From contig DGTJ01000029.1 of NCBI GenBank assembly GCA_002393725.1, positions 1 to 17,105 of the forward strand: a DNA stretch of 17,105 nucleotides, read 5' to 3'. The stretch's first letter is position 1. Every line of letters starts with the position of its first letter. Origin of the DNA: Prevotella sp. UBA4339. GTDB taxonomy: Bacteria; Bacteroidota; Bacteroidia; Bacteroidales; Bacteroidaceae. The translations under genes were made by a program, and so were the position numbers. This document shows, one piece after another, positions 1-6,785 of the stretch. The notes under the pieces were generated by a model, which saw only the letters and a list, made by a program, of their open reading frames with translations, was not told where the DNA came from and did no database searches.

Positions 1-324
1 CCAATGTGGGGGACCTTCCTCTCAGAACCCCTACTGATCGATGGCTTGGTGGGCCGTTACCCCGCCAACAACCTAATCAGACGCATCCCCATCCTATACC
101 GATAAATCTTTGCTTCACGTCAGATGCCATCTATGAAGAACATAGGGTATTAATCCGACTTTCGCCGGGCTATCCCCTAGTATAGGGAAGGTTGGATACG
201 CGTTACTCACCCGTGCGCCGGTCGCCATCGGAGTCAGCAAGCTGACCCCATGCTGCCCCTCGACTTGCATGTGTTAAGCCTGTAGCTAGCGTTCATCCTG
301 AGCCAGGATCAAACTCTTCACTGT
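1..324 (-). rRNA. rrs: 16S ribosomal RNA, 5' part (partial)
   Basis: Read on the minus strand this begins at about 324 and runs off the left edge. The universal 5' primer site (AGAGTTTGATCCTGGCTCAG) lies at 317-298, and the mature end is placed seven bases before it by analogy with E. coli. The strand then shows the conserved stretches around ACACATGCAAGTCGA, GTGAGTAACGCGTATCCAACC and GATCAGTAGGGGTTCTGAGA, ending close to E. coli position 310. The variable helices (for example GGGGATAGCCCGGCGAAAGTCGG, split here as GGGGATAGCCCGG and CGAAAGTCGG) look like the Prevotella group. The remaining two thirds of the gene and the 23S and 5S genes lie outside the window. The exact mature 5' end is inferred. 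Confidence 0.97.
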
Positions 325-508
325 ATAATTGTTTGTATCTTCAGATCAAAGCACAGTGCATACTGCACGGCGCATGATCATTAATCTGTCCCAGAACGAC
401 TATCCTTTATCAAGTTTCATAAAAGAAATTGAAACGGTTCGTTTCTCTTCTACCCAAATGCCCAAAATGAGCATTCGCTTCTTGTACTACTTCTGTCTAT
501 GTAAATCT

Positions 509-518
509 TTCAAAGAAC
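509..518 (-). promoter_or_regulatory. Possible boxA antitermination element in the rRNA leader
   Basis: The minus strand reads GTTCTTTGAA here, inside the rRNA leader about 185 bases before the mature 16S end. This resembles the boxA core bound by NusB/NusE in other bacteria. The call rests on a short motif and its position only. Confidence 0.35.
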
Positions 519-548
519 TCTTTCCTTAGTGCCTCACAAGTAGTGTTT

Positions 549-621
549 GAGACTTTGGTCTCTTACGTCGGCTGCGCTCGACATAGCTCAAGTTTTCACT
601 TGGCTCTGTGCTCGCTTGCAC
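549..621 (-). other. Row of four small hairpins at the 5' end of the rRNA leader
   Basis: Four inverted repeats follow each other with short gaps: GAGAC-TTTG-GTCTC (549-562), GTCG-N8-CGAC (567-582), CAAG-TTTTCA-CTTG (589-602) and GTGC-TCGCTT-GCAC (608-621). In the minus-strand transcript they would form the first 90 or so nucleotides after the predicted start near 637. The block is G+C-richer than the rest of the leader. A role in leader folding, processing or antitermination is inference. The remaining leader (325-548) and the stretch between the two divergent promoters (about 680-855) hold no gene that I can support. Confidence 0.5.
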
Positions 622-643
622 GCCGTTTCTCGTTTAGCGGGTG

Positions 644-675
644 CAAAGGTACTGCTTTTTTCCGAACCGCCAAAA
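644..675 (-). promoter_or_regulatory. rRNA operon promoter (Bacteroidetes sigma-ABfr type)
   Basis: On the minus strand a -33 element TTTTG (675-671) is followed by a 19-base spacer and a -7 element TACCTTTG (651-644). This matches the Bacteroides consensus TTTG-N19..21-TAnnTTTG. The predicted start is near 637, giving a leader of about 310 nucleotides before the mature 16S end. No second copy of the -7 motif was found in the leader. Confidence 0.78.
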
Positions 676-860
676 CTTTTCGGGGATTTTTTTCAGTTTT
701 TATGCGATTTTCCGGCTGCTCTTGATAAATGTCAAGTACTAAAAGAGCATACACCTTATTATATATTATATAGGGAGAGGATATTACTGCACGCAGTGCC
801 TGAGACAGGAAACCAAACGCAAAAGCACACAACTTAAGTTAATTTCTGATAAAAAGGTGG

Positions 861-887
861 TTGTTGGCAGAAAAATGCGTACCTTTG
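861..887 (+). promoter_or_regulatory. Probable promoter of the tsaB-rseP gene run
   Basis: A perfect -7 element TACCTTTG lies at 880-887, about 30 bases before the tsaB start codon. The -33 side is weak: TTGTTG at 861-866, with a spacer shorter than the usual 19-21. It is divergent from the rRNA promoter, about 190 bases away. It probably drives the whole plus-strand run, since I saw no other good promoter between the genes. Confidence 0.55.
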
Positions 888-916
888 CACCTTATTAAAT
901 AAGAAAGAAAAAGAAC

Positions 917-1606
917 ATGTCAACGATACTACATATTGAGACAAGTACAGACGTCTGTTCAGTAGCCGTTTCAGAGGACTCTCATGTGATCTTCCATCAG
1001 GAAGACCACAGCGGCCCCAACCATGCCGAGCGACTTGGCACGATGGTTGACGAGGCACTCTCATTCACCGACAGCCATGCCATCCCCTTCGATGCCGTAG
1101 CAGTAAGTTGCGGTCCCGGCTCATATACCGGCCTGCGCATAGGAGTATCCATGGCCAAAGGCATCTGTTACGGCAGAGACCTTAAGCTGATAGCCGTTCC
1201 CACTCTCGAACTGCTGTGCGTGCCAGTACTGCTCCGCGAGATAGCCGAAGAAGACGCCCTGCTCTGCCCCATGCTCGACGCGAGGCGCATGGAAGTCTAT
1301 GCCGGCATCTACAACCGGGCGCTCACCCCGGTAAGAGAGGTAGGTGCCGACGTTGTGACAGAGGACACATACAAGGAGTACCTTGATGCCCATCCAGTGT
1401 ATTTCTTCGGCAATGGTGCAAAGAAATGCATGGACACCATCAGTCATCCCAATGCTCATCTGATAGAAGGCATAGAGCCTCTGGCCAAATGGATGCAGCC
1501 ACTGGCAGAACGCAGACTGCTCAACGGGCAAACGGAAGACGTGGCCTACTTCGTGCCTTACTATCTGAAAGACTTCGTGGCCAAGATGCCAAAGAAGCTA
1601 TTATAA
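917..1606 (+). CDS. tsaB: tRNA t6A37 biosynthesis protein TsaB
   Basis: TsaB (YeaZ) is the partner of TsaD, TsaE and TsaC in making N6-threonylcarbamoyladenosine at position 37 of ANN-decoding tRNAs. It stabilises and activates TsaD and is not itself the transferase. The 229-residue protein opens with the ASKHA-fold strand ILHIETSTDVCSVAV and carries the family signature CGPGSYTGLRIG (about 65-76), then a helix continuing SMAKG. The length is normal for the family. The ATG follows an A-rich stretch about 30 bases after the TACCTTTG element, which supports this start. It is the first gene of the run, with 31 bases to the DUF4290 gene. Identity is secure; tsaD and the rest of the pathway are not in the window. 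Confidence 0.95.
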   Translation: MSTILHIETSTDVCSVAVSEDSHVIFHQEDHSGPNHAERLGTMVDEALSFTDSHAIPFDAVAVSCGPGSYTGLRIGVSMAKGICYGRDLKLIAVPTLELLCVPVLLREIAEEDALLCPMLDARRMEVYAGIYNRALTPVREVGADVVTEDTYKEYLDAHPVYFFGNGAKKCMDTISHPNAHLIEGIEPLAKWMQPLAERRLLNGQTEDVAYFVPYYLKDFVAKMPKKLL

Positions 1607-1637
1607 TTAACAGCAAATAAAGACTATTGATAACAAT

Positions 1638-2234
1638 ATGGATATTAAAGGATTAGACTACAACACTCAGCGCTCGAAGCTTATCATGTCAGAGTACGGG
1701 CGCGAGATTCAGAAGATGGTGGAATATGCCTGCGGACTTCCTACCAAGGAAGAGCGCCTGAGATGTGCAAAGACCATCATCCGCCAAATGGAGAACCGAA
1801 ATCCTCAGCTCCGCAACAGTGACGACTACGAGCAGACACTTTGGGACCACCTGTATCTGATGAGTCACCGCGAACTTGATATTGACTGGCCCTTCGACGT
1901 GTCAGAGGCAGACAAGATACTCTCAAAGCCCCAGCCTATGAAGCTGCCCAGCGAGAATATCCGACTGCGCCACTATGGTCATCTGATAGAAGAGCTCTTC
2001 GAGCAGCTTAAGAACATGCCGGAAGGTGAAGAGCGTGCCGCACTTGTGAAGAAGACCGCCAATCAGATGAAGCGCGACCTCGTAATGTGGGGCCATGGCT
2101 CATCGGACAACGAGAGGATAGCCAGTGACCTGGCACGATTCACAGACGGGAAGATACAGCTTGACCTCAACAATTTTGTGTTTGAGAAAGTCAATATGAA
2201 CGATTTCAGACCGACAGGGAAGAAGAAGAAATAG
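1638..2234 (+). CDS. DUF4290 family protein (Bacteroidetes-specific, unknown function)
   Basis: A 198-residue soluble protein without a signal peptide or membrane segment. It is rich in charged residues and predicted helix, starting MDIKGLDYNTQRSKLIMSEY and ending in a lysine tail (GKKKK). I recognise it as the DUF4290 family, which is found in Bacteroidetes and usually sits just before murA, as here. Its stop is nine bases before the murA start, so the two are almost certainly cotranscribed. The conserved N-terminal YNT and GREIQ segments and the WDHLYLMS segment (about 69-76) are typical of the family. No enzymatic motif is visible. A role linked to envelope or ribosome housekeeping is only suggested by the neighbours. 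Confidence 0.85.
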   Translation: MDIKGLDYNTQRSKLIMSEYGREIQKMVEYACGLPTKEERLRCAKTIIRQMENRNPQLRNSDDYEQTLWDHLYLMSHRELDIDWPFDVSEADKILSKPQPMKLPSENIRLRHYGHLIEELFEQLKNMPEGEERAALVKKTANQMKRDLVMWGHGSSDNERIASDLARFTDGKIQLDLNNFVFEKVNMNDFRPTGKKKK

Positions 2235-2243
2235 CCCAGGCCT

Positions 2244-3650
2244 ATGGCAGCATTTATCATAGAAGGCGGCACACCGCTAAGCGGTGAGATCACCCCTCAG
2301 GGAGCTAAGAACGAAGCCCTGCAGGTGATCTGTGCTACTCTGCTAACACACGAAAAGGTAACCATCCACAATATCCCCGACATCCGCGACGTAAATAATC
2401 TGATTCAGTTGCTGAAGGATATTGGGGTGAAGGTTACGAGGAACGTGGAATGTGGAATGAGGAATGTGGAAGGTGGAATGAGGAAGGTGGAATGTGGAAT
2501 GAGGAATGTGGAAGGTGGAACGAGGAAGGAGGAAGGAGGAAGGAGGAAGGAGAATACCTACTGCTTCCAGGCTGACGAACTGGACCTCAACTATCTGGAG
2601 AGCGACGAGTTTGTACATAAGTGTGCACAGCTTCGCGGAAGTGTGCTGATGATCGGACCACTTCTTGCAAGGATGGGCAAGGCAGTCATCACCAAGCCCG
2701 GTGGAGATAAGATAGGGCGCCGGCGACTTGACACCCACTTCCTCGGATTTGAGAAGCTGGGCGCAAAGTTCAACCATATCGAGGGGCGCGATGTGTATGA
2801 GATATCCGCAAAGAAGCTCAAGGGTACTTATATGCTCCTCGACGAGGCATCGGTGACAGGAACAGCCAATATCATCATGGCAGCCGTATTCGCCAAGGGC
2901 ACAACAACGATCTACAATGCTGCCTGTGAGCCATATCTGCAGCAGCTGTGCCACCTCCTCAACAGGATGGGAGCCAAGATCAGCGGCATCGCCTCTAACC
3001 TGATCACCATCGAGGGAGTAGACCAGCTGCACGGTGCTGAGCACAGAATACTGCCCGACATGATCGAGGTGGGATCGTTCATCGGCATGGCAGCGATGTG
3101 CGGCGACGGCATCCGCATCAAAGATGTGAGCGTAGACAATCTCGGAATCATTCCTGACGCCTTCCGCCGTCTCGGTGTGAAGATAAAAGTTGAAGGTGAC
3201 GACCTGTACATCCCCCACCAGCGCCACTACGAGATACAGTCGTTCATCGACGGTACCATCATGACCCTTGCCGATGCGCCATGGCCAGGACTGACCCCCG
3301 ACCTCATCTCGGTGCTGATAGTGGTAGCCACCCAGGCTCGCGGCTCAGTGCTCTTCCACCAGAAGATGTTTGAAAGCCGCCTGTTCTTCGTTGACAAGCT
3401 CATCGACATGGGCGCACAGATTATCCTCTGCGATCCCCACCGGGCAGTGGTAGTGGGCCACGACAGGAAGATCACCCTTCGCGGAGGGCGCATGTCAAGC
3501 CCCGACATCCGCGCAGGTATCGCACTGCTAATAGCTGCCATGAGTGCCAAGGGTACCAGCAGGATAGACAATATCGAGCAGATAGACCGCGGCTACGAGA
3601 ATATCGAGAGTCGCCTCAATGCTCTCGGAGCGAAGATAAGGAGGGAGTGA
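2244..3650 (+). CDS. murA: UDP-N-acetylglucosamine 1-carboxyvinyltransferase MurA with a repeat insertion
   Basis: MurA transfers enolpyruvate from PEP to UDP-GlcNAc in the cytoplasm, the first committed step of peptidoglycan synthesis. Visible family features are K22 and N23 in PQGAKNEA (substrate binding), the active-site loop KPGGDKIGRRRLDTH (151-165), and D353 in the TPDL segment (equivalent to E. coli Asp305). The protein has 468 residues against 419 in E. coli. Residues 1-67 align without gaps to the E. coli enzyme, after which about 40 residues are inserted, mostly a seven-residue repeat (67-101). The loop residue that is Cys115 in E. coli is Asp155 here, a change known from other lineages to make MurA insensitive to fosfomycin. 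The reading frame is intact and all other core motifs are present, so I expect an active enzyme. It lies nine bases after DUF4290 and 12 before rimM. Confidence 0.95.
   Translation: MAAFIIEGGTPLSGEITPQGAKNEALQVICATLLTHEKVTIHNIPDIRDVNNLIQLLKDIGVKVTRNVECGMRNVEGGMRKVECGMRNVEGGTRKEEGGRRKENTYCFQADELDLNYLESDEFVHKCAQLRGSVLMIGPLLARMGKAVITKPGGDKIGRRRLDTHFLGFEKLGAKFNHIEGRDVYEISAKKLKGTYMLLDEASVTGTANIIMAAVFAKGTTTIYNAACEPYLQQLCHLLNRMGAKISGIASNLITIEGVDQLHGAEHRILPDMIEVGSFIGMAAMCGDGIRIKDVSVDNLGIIPDAFRRLGVKIKVEGDDLYIPHQRHYEIQSFIDGTIMTLADAPWPGLTPDLISVLIVVATQARGSVLFHQKMFESRLFFVDKLIDMGAQIILCDPHRAVVVGHDRKITLRGGRMSSPDIRAGIALLIAAMSAKGTSRIDNIEQIDRGYENIESRLNALGAKIRRE
2442..2546 (+). repeat. Five 21-bp tandem repeats inside murA
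   Basis: Five consecutive 21-base units start at 2442, 2463, 2484, 2505 and 2526. The first four differ at a few positions and encode NVECGMR, NVEGGMR, KVECGMR and NVEGGTR. The fifth is degraded to a pure-purine GGA/AGG run encoding KEEGGRR, and the purine tract continues to about 2554. Units 1 and 3, and units 2 and 4, are more alike, which points to an alternating or 42-bp higher-order unit. Each unit is seven codons, so gain or loss of units keeps the frame. The opposite strand reads as CATTCC/CACATTCC-type microsatellite. Confidence 0.95.
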
Positions 3651-3662
3651 GAGATTAGAAAA

Positions 3663-4172
3663 ATGATAAGGGAAGAAGAGGTATATAAAATAGGTAAGCT
3701 GGGCAAGACCCATGGCATAAAGGGAGAACTGAGCTTTCTCTTCGACGACGATGTGTTCGACCGGGTAGATGCAGACTATCTGGTGCTTATGGTTGACGGG
3801 ATACTGGTACCATTCTTTTTGGAGGAATACCGTTTCCGCAGCGACTCAAATGCCATTGTCAAGTTCGAGGATATAGACACTCAGGACAGGGCCCGTGAGC
3901 TCACCGGCTGCGACGTGTATTTCCCACGTAAGCTGTCTGATAGCGATGCTGACACCGTAAGCTGGGCAGAGATTACCGGCTATGAGATTATCGATGCCGG
4001 TACAGGGAAGTGTGCAGGCAGGATCTCGACAGTCGACGACACTACGATAAACATCCTCTTCGAACTGGAAGACGGCACACTTATCCCCGCCTCGGAAGAA
4101 CTGATCACAGATGTAGACAAAGACAATAAGACCATTACAATTAACATTCCGGAAGGATTACTCGATTTATGA
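3663..4172 (+). CDS. rimM: Ribosome maturation factor RimM
   Basis: RimM binds ribosomal protein uS19 and helps assemble the head of the 30S subunit. The 169-residue protein has the N-terminal RimM barrel signature YKIGKLGKTHGIKGEL (about 8-23) and the conserved pair around RARELTGCDVYFPR (about 79-92). The C-terminal PRC-barrel segment includes WAEITGYEI and ends DNKTITINIPEGLLDL. The length is normal for the family. It begins 12 bases after murA. Its stop overlaps the dxr start in an ATGA arrangement, which suggests coupled translation. Pairing of rimM with murA and dxr is a familiar Bacteroidales order. Confidence 0.95.
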   Translation: MIREEEVYKIGKLGKTHGIKGELSFLFDDDVFDRVDADYLVLMVDGILVPFFLEEYRFRSDSNAIVKFEDIDTQDRARELTGCDVYFPRKLSDSDADTVSWAEITGYEIIDAGTGKCAGRISTVDDTTINILFELEDGTLIPASEELITDVDKDNKTITINIPEGLLDL

Positions 4173-5326
4173 AAAGACAAATAGCCATTCTCGGCTCAAC
4201 AGGGTCGATAGGTACACAGGCACTTGAGGTCATCGAGGAGCACTCGGACCTGTATGAGGTTTACTGCCTGACAGCAAACAATAAGGTACAGCTACTGGCT
4301 GAGCAGGCCCACAAGTTCAAGCCAGCCGCCATCGTCATCGCCAACGAAGCGAGATATGACGAGCTGAAGTCACTCATGAGCGATATGCCCGACGTGAAAG
4401 TCTATGCCGGAGCACAGGCGCTCAATGAGATAGTAGAGGCAGGACCGATCAATATGGTTCTCACAGCCATGGTAGGTTTTGCCGGTCTCAACCCCACCAT
4501 CCATGCCATCAAGGCAGGTAAGACCATCTGTCTGGCCAACAAGGAGACACTTGTGGTGGCCGGAGAACTTATCCTGCAGCTGGCACAGCAGTATCATACC
4601 CCTATCCTGCCCGTCGACAGTGAGCACTCCGCAATCTTCCAGAGCCTCGTAGGCGAAGATCAGAACCCAATAGAGAAGATACTGCTGACAGCCTCTGGCG
4701 GTCCGTTCCGCCTGAAGACGATGGAAGAGATAGCCCACGTGACAAAGGCCGATGCATTGAAGCATCCGACATGGGACATGGGTGCGAAGATCACCATCGA
4801 CTCTGCATCGATGATGAACAAGGGGTTTGAGGTGATTGAGGCAAAGTGGCTCTTCGGAGTAGATGCCAAGCAGATACAGGTGCTGGTGCATCCACAGTCA
4901 ATCGTACACAGTGCCGTCCAGTTCCAGGACGGAAGTGTGAAGGCCCAGCTGGGAGTGCCCGACATGCGGCTCCCGATACAGTATGCCTTCTCGTTCCCAC
5001 AGCGCCTGCATCTCAGCGGCGAGCGACTCGACCTGTTCAAGACTCAGCATCTGGACTTCTTCGAGCCCGACTTGAAGAAATTCCGCTGCCTGGCACTTGC
5101 CTTCGAGGCTATCGACAAGGGTGGCAACATGCCGTGCATCGTTAATGCCGCCAACGAGATTGTCAACCGTGGATTCCTTGAGGACAAGTGCGGTTTCCTG
5201 CAGATGGGCGATATCATAGCAGAGACAATGCAACGTGCCACATTCGACAAGAACCCTTCATACGACACGTATATCGCAACTGACGCTGAGGCAAGACGCA
5301 TAGCTTCTGAACTGATGAAGGAATAG
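4169..5326 (+). CDS. dxr: 1-deoxy-D-xylulose 5-phosphate reductoisomerase
   Basis: Dxr converts DXP to 2-C-methyl-D-erythritol 4-phosphate with NADPH, the committed step of the MEP isoprenoid pathway; it is the fosmidomycin target. The 385-residue protein has the NADPH-binding loop GSTGSIGTQ (9-17), the LANKETLV segment (122-129), and metal ligands D150 and E152 in PVDSEHSA. It also has the flexible-loop region HPTWDMGAK (199-207) and MMNKGFEVIEA (215-225) with K218 and E221, which match E. coli K228 and E231. Length is normal. The start codon overlaps the rimM stop by four bases. A 64-base A/T-rich gap without a recognisable promoter separates it from rseP. Confidence 0.97.
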   Translation: MKRQIAILGSTGSIGTQALEVIEEHSDLYEVYCLTANNKVQLLAEQAHKFKPAAIVIANEARYDELKSLMSDMPDVKVYAGAQALNEIVEAGPINMVLTAMVGFAGLNPTIHAIKAGKTICLANKETLVVAGELILQLAQQYHTPILPVDSEHSAIFQSLVGEDQNPIEKILLTASGGPFRLKTMEEIAHVTKADALKHPTWDMGAKITIDSASMMNKGFEVIEAKWLFGVDAKQIQVLVHPQSIVHSAVQFQDGSVKAQLGVPDMRLPIQYAFSFPQRLHLSGERLDLFKTQHLDFFEPDLKKFRCLALAFEAIDKGGNMPCIVNAANEIVNRGFLEDKCGFLQMGDIIAETMQRATFDKNPSYDTYIATDAEARRIASELMKE

Positions 5327-5390
5327 ATATAGATATTTTTAGTCAGAATATAGATTAATAAAGAGAGATTAGAAATAAAGTAGAGACGAA

Positions 5391-6785
5391 ATGGACATTT
5401 TTTTGATACGACTATTGCAGTTCATGCTGGCCATCGGACTGCTGGTGCTGCTCCATGAGGGCGGACACTTCTTCTTCGCCAAACTCTTTGGCATACGAGT
5501 AGAGAAGTTCTATCTGTTCTTCGACCCCAGCATCTGGAAATGGGACGGCAGCTTGTTTAAGTTCAAGCCCAGGAACAGCGACACACAGTATGGTGTCGGC
5601 TGGCTCCCACTGGGCGGATACTGCAAGATATCAGGTATGATAGACGAGAGTTTCGACACAGAACAGATGAAACAACCCGCACAGCCTTGGGAGTTCCGCT
5701 CCAAGCCTGCTTGGCAGAGGCTGCTCGTCATGATTGGCGGAGTGCTGGTGAACTTCCTTCTCGCACTGTTTATTTACTCGATGATACTCTTCTACTGGGG
5801 CGACACCTATATCCCTGTAAAGGATATGAACCTCGGAATGAAGTTCAATACTGAGGCAAAGGCACTCGGATTTAAGGATGGTGATATCCTGATCGGTACT
5901 GAGAAGGGGGAGTTTAAGGACTTCAGTGCCGACCTCTACCGCGACCTCTCCGAGGCTAAGCGCGTAGACCTTATCCGCAACGGCAAGAAGATGTCGCTCA
6001 ACCTCCCTGGTGACATCAATCTCCTGGGTATGCTTAAGGCAGAACCAGCCTTCGTGCGTCCTCTCGTGCCAGCAGTGGTTGACAGTGTCATGGCTGACAC
6101 TCCTGCTGAAGCTATCGGACTGCAGAAGGGTGACAAGATCATCGCCTTCAACGGCAAACCTATCGACTCCTACAATGAGTTCACCGACCAGATCGGTGTG
6201 CTTGAGGATATGATGACAGCAGCAGAGACTCATGCCGACAGTATGAAGATACGTACCACGACAATAGTAGTATCGAGGAATGCCGGAAAGGGAATAGCAG
6301 ACACCTTGTCAGTAGTCCTGACACCAGAACTGAGAGTAGGATTCGCAGTAAAGGCCTTTGTAGGACTCTACAAGCCCTATACCCGTGAGTACGGTTTTCT
6401 GGAGAGCATACCTGCCGGTATCAAATACGGCTGGAACGTTCTTGCCGGCTACGTGGGCGACATGAAGTACGTCTTCACTGCCGACGGTGCGAAGTCACTC
6501 GGAGGCTTCGGAGCGATAGGAAGCCTGTTCCCGCCAGTATGGGACTGGTATCTCTTCTGGAAGATGACCGCCTTCCTGTCTATCATCCTCGCCTTCATGA
6601 ACATCCTGCCCATCCCAGCCCTCGACGGCGGTCACGTGCTGTTCCTGATATACGAGATAATCACCCGCCGCAAGCCTTCGGAGACATTTATGATTCGTGC
6701 GGAGTATGTAGGCTTTGGCATACTCATACTCCTGATGGTTGTAGCCAACCTCAACGACATCCTCCGCTGGTTAGGCTACATGTAA
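5391..6785 (+). CDS. rseP: RIP metalloprotease RseP (site-2 protease)
   Basis: An inner-membrane zinc protease of the S2P/M50 family. Members cut within membrane segments of anti-sigma factors and remnant signal peptides. The zinc motif HEGGH is at residues 22-26 in the first membrane segment, and the second signature NILPIPALDGGH is at 404-415 with Asp412 as the third ligand. Between them are a membrane segment (about 110-135), a degenerate PDZ-like stretch with GFKDGDILIG (about 160-169), and a clearer PDZ domain with AIGLQKGDKIIAFNG (about 241-255). At 464 residues it is of family length. It is the last gene of the plus-strand run. Its final 15 bases overlap the 3' end of the convergent comEC. 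The natural substrate cannot be read from this window. Confidence 0.95.
   Translation: MDIFLIRLLQFMLAIGLLVLLHEGGHFFFAKLFGIRVEKFYLFFDPSIWKWDGSLFKFKPRNSDTQYGVGWLPLGGYCKISGMIDESFDTEQMKQPAQPWEFRSKPAWQRLLVMIGGVLVNFLLALFIYSMILFYWGDTYIPVKDMNLGMKFNTEAKALGFKDGDILIGTEKGEFKDFSADLYRDLSEAKRVDLIRNGKKMSLNLPGDINLLGMLKAEPAFVRPLVPAVVDSVMADTPAEAIGLQKGDKIIAFNGKPIDSYNEFTDQIGVLEDMMTAAETHADSMKIRTTTIVVSRNAGKGIADTLSVVLTPELRVGFAVKAFVGLYKPYTREYGFLESIPAGIKYGWNVLAGYVGDMKYVFTADGAKSLGGFGAIGSLFPPVWDWYLFWKMTAFLSIILAFMNILPIPALDGGHVLFLIYEIITRRKPSETFMIRAEYVGFGILILLMVVANLNDILRWLGYM

Noticed and set aside
543..837. Small open frames in the rRNA leader and the gap before tsaB, both strands
   Set aside because: They cover the rRNA promoter and hairpins, have no recognisable family and no start context; treated as noncoding.
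2343..3227. Long minus-strand open frame across murA, with STFHIPH-type repeats in its product
   Set aside because: It is the shadow of murA and its repeat; the plus strand has all MurA motifs, and the minus product resembles nothing outside the repeat.
6771..6785. Frameshift or truncation of comEC as cause of its overlap with rseP and the missing lactamase domain
   Set aside because: The Competence domain looks complete, the final membrane helices end in a basic tail, and short ComEC forms without the lactamase domain are usual in this phylum, so damage is not needed to explain it.
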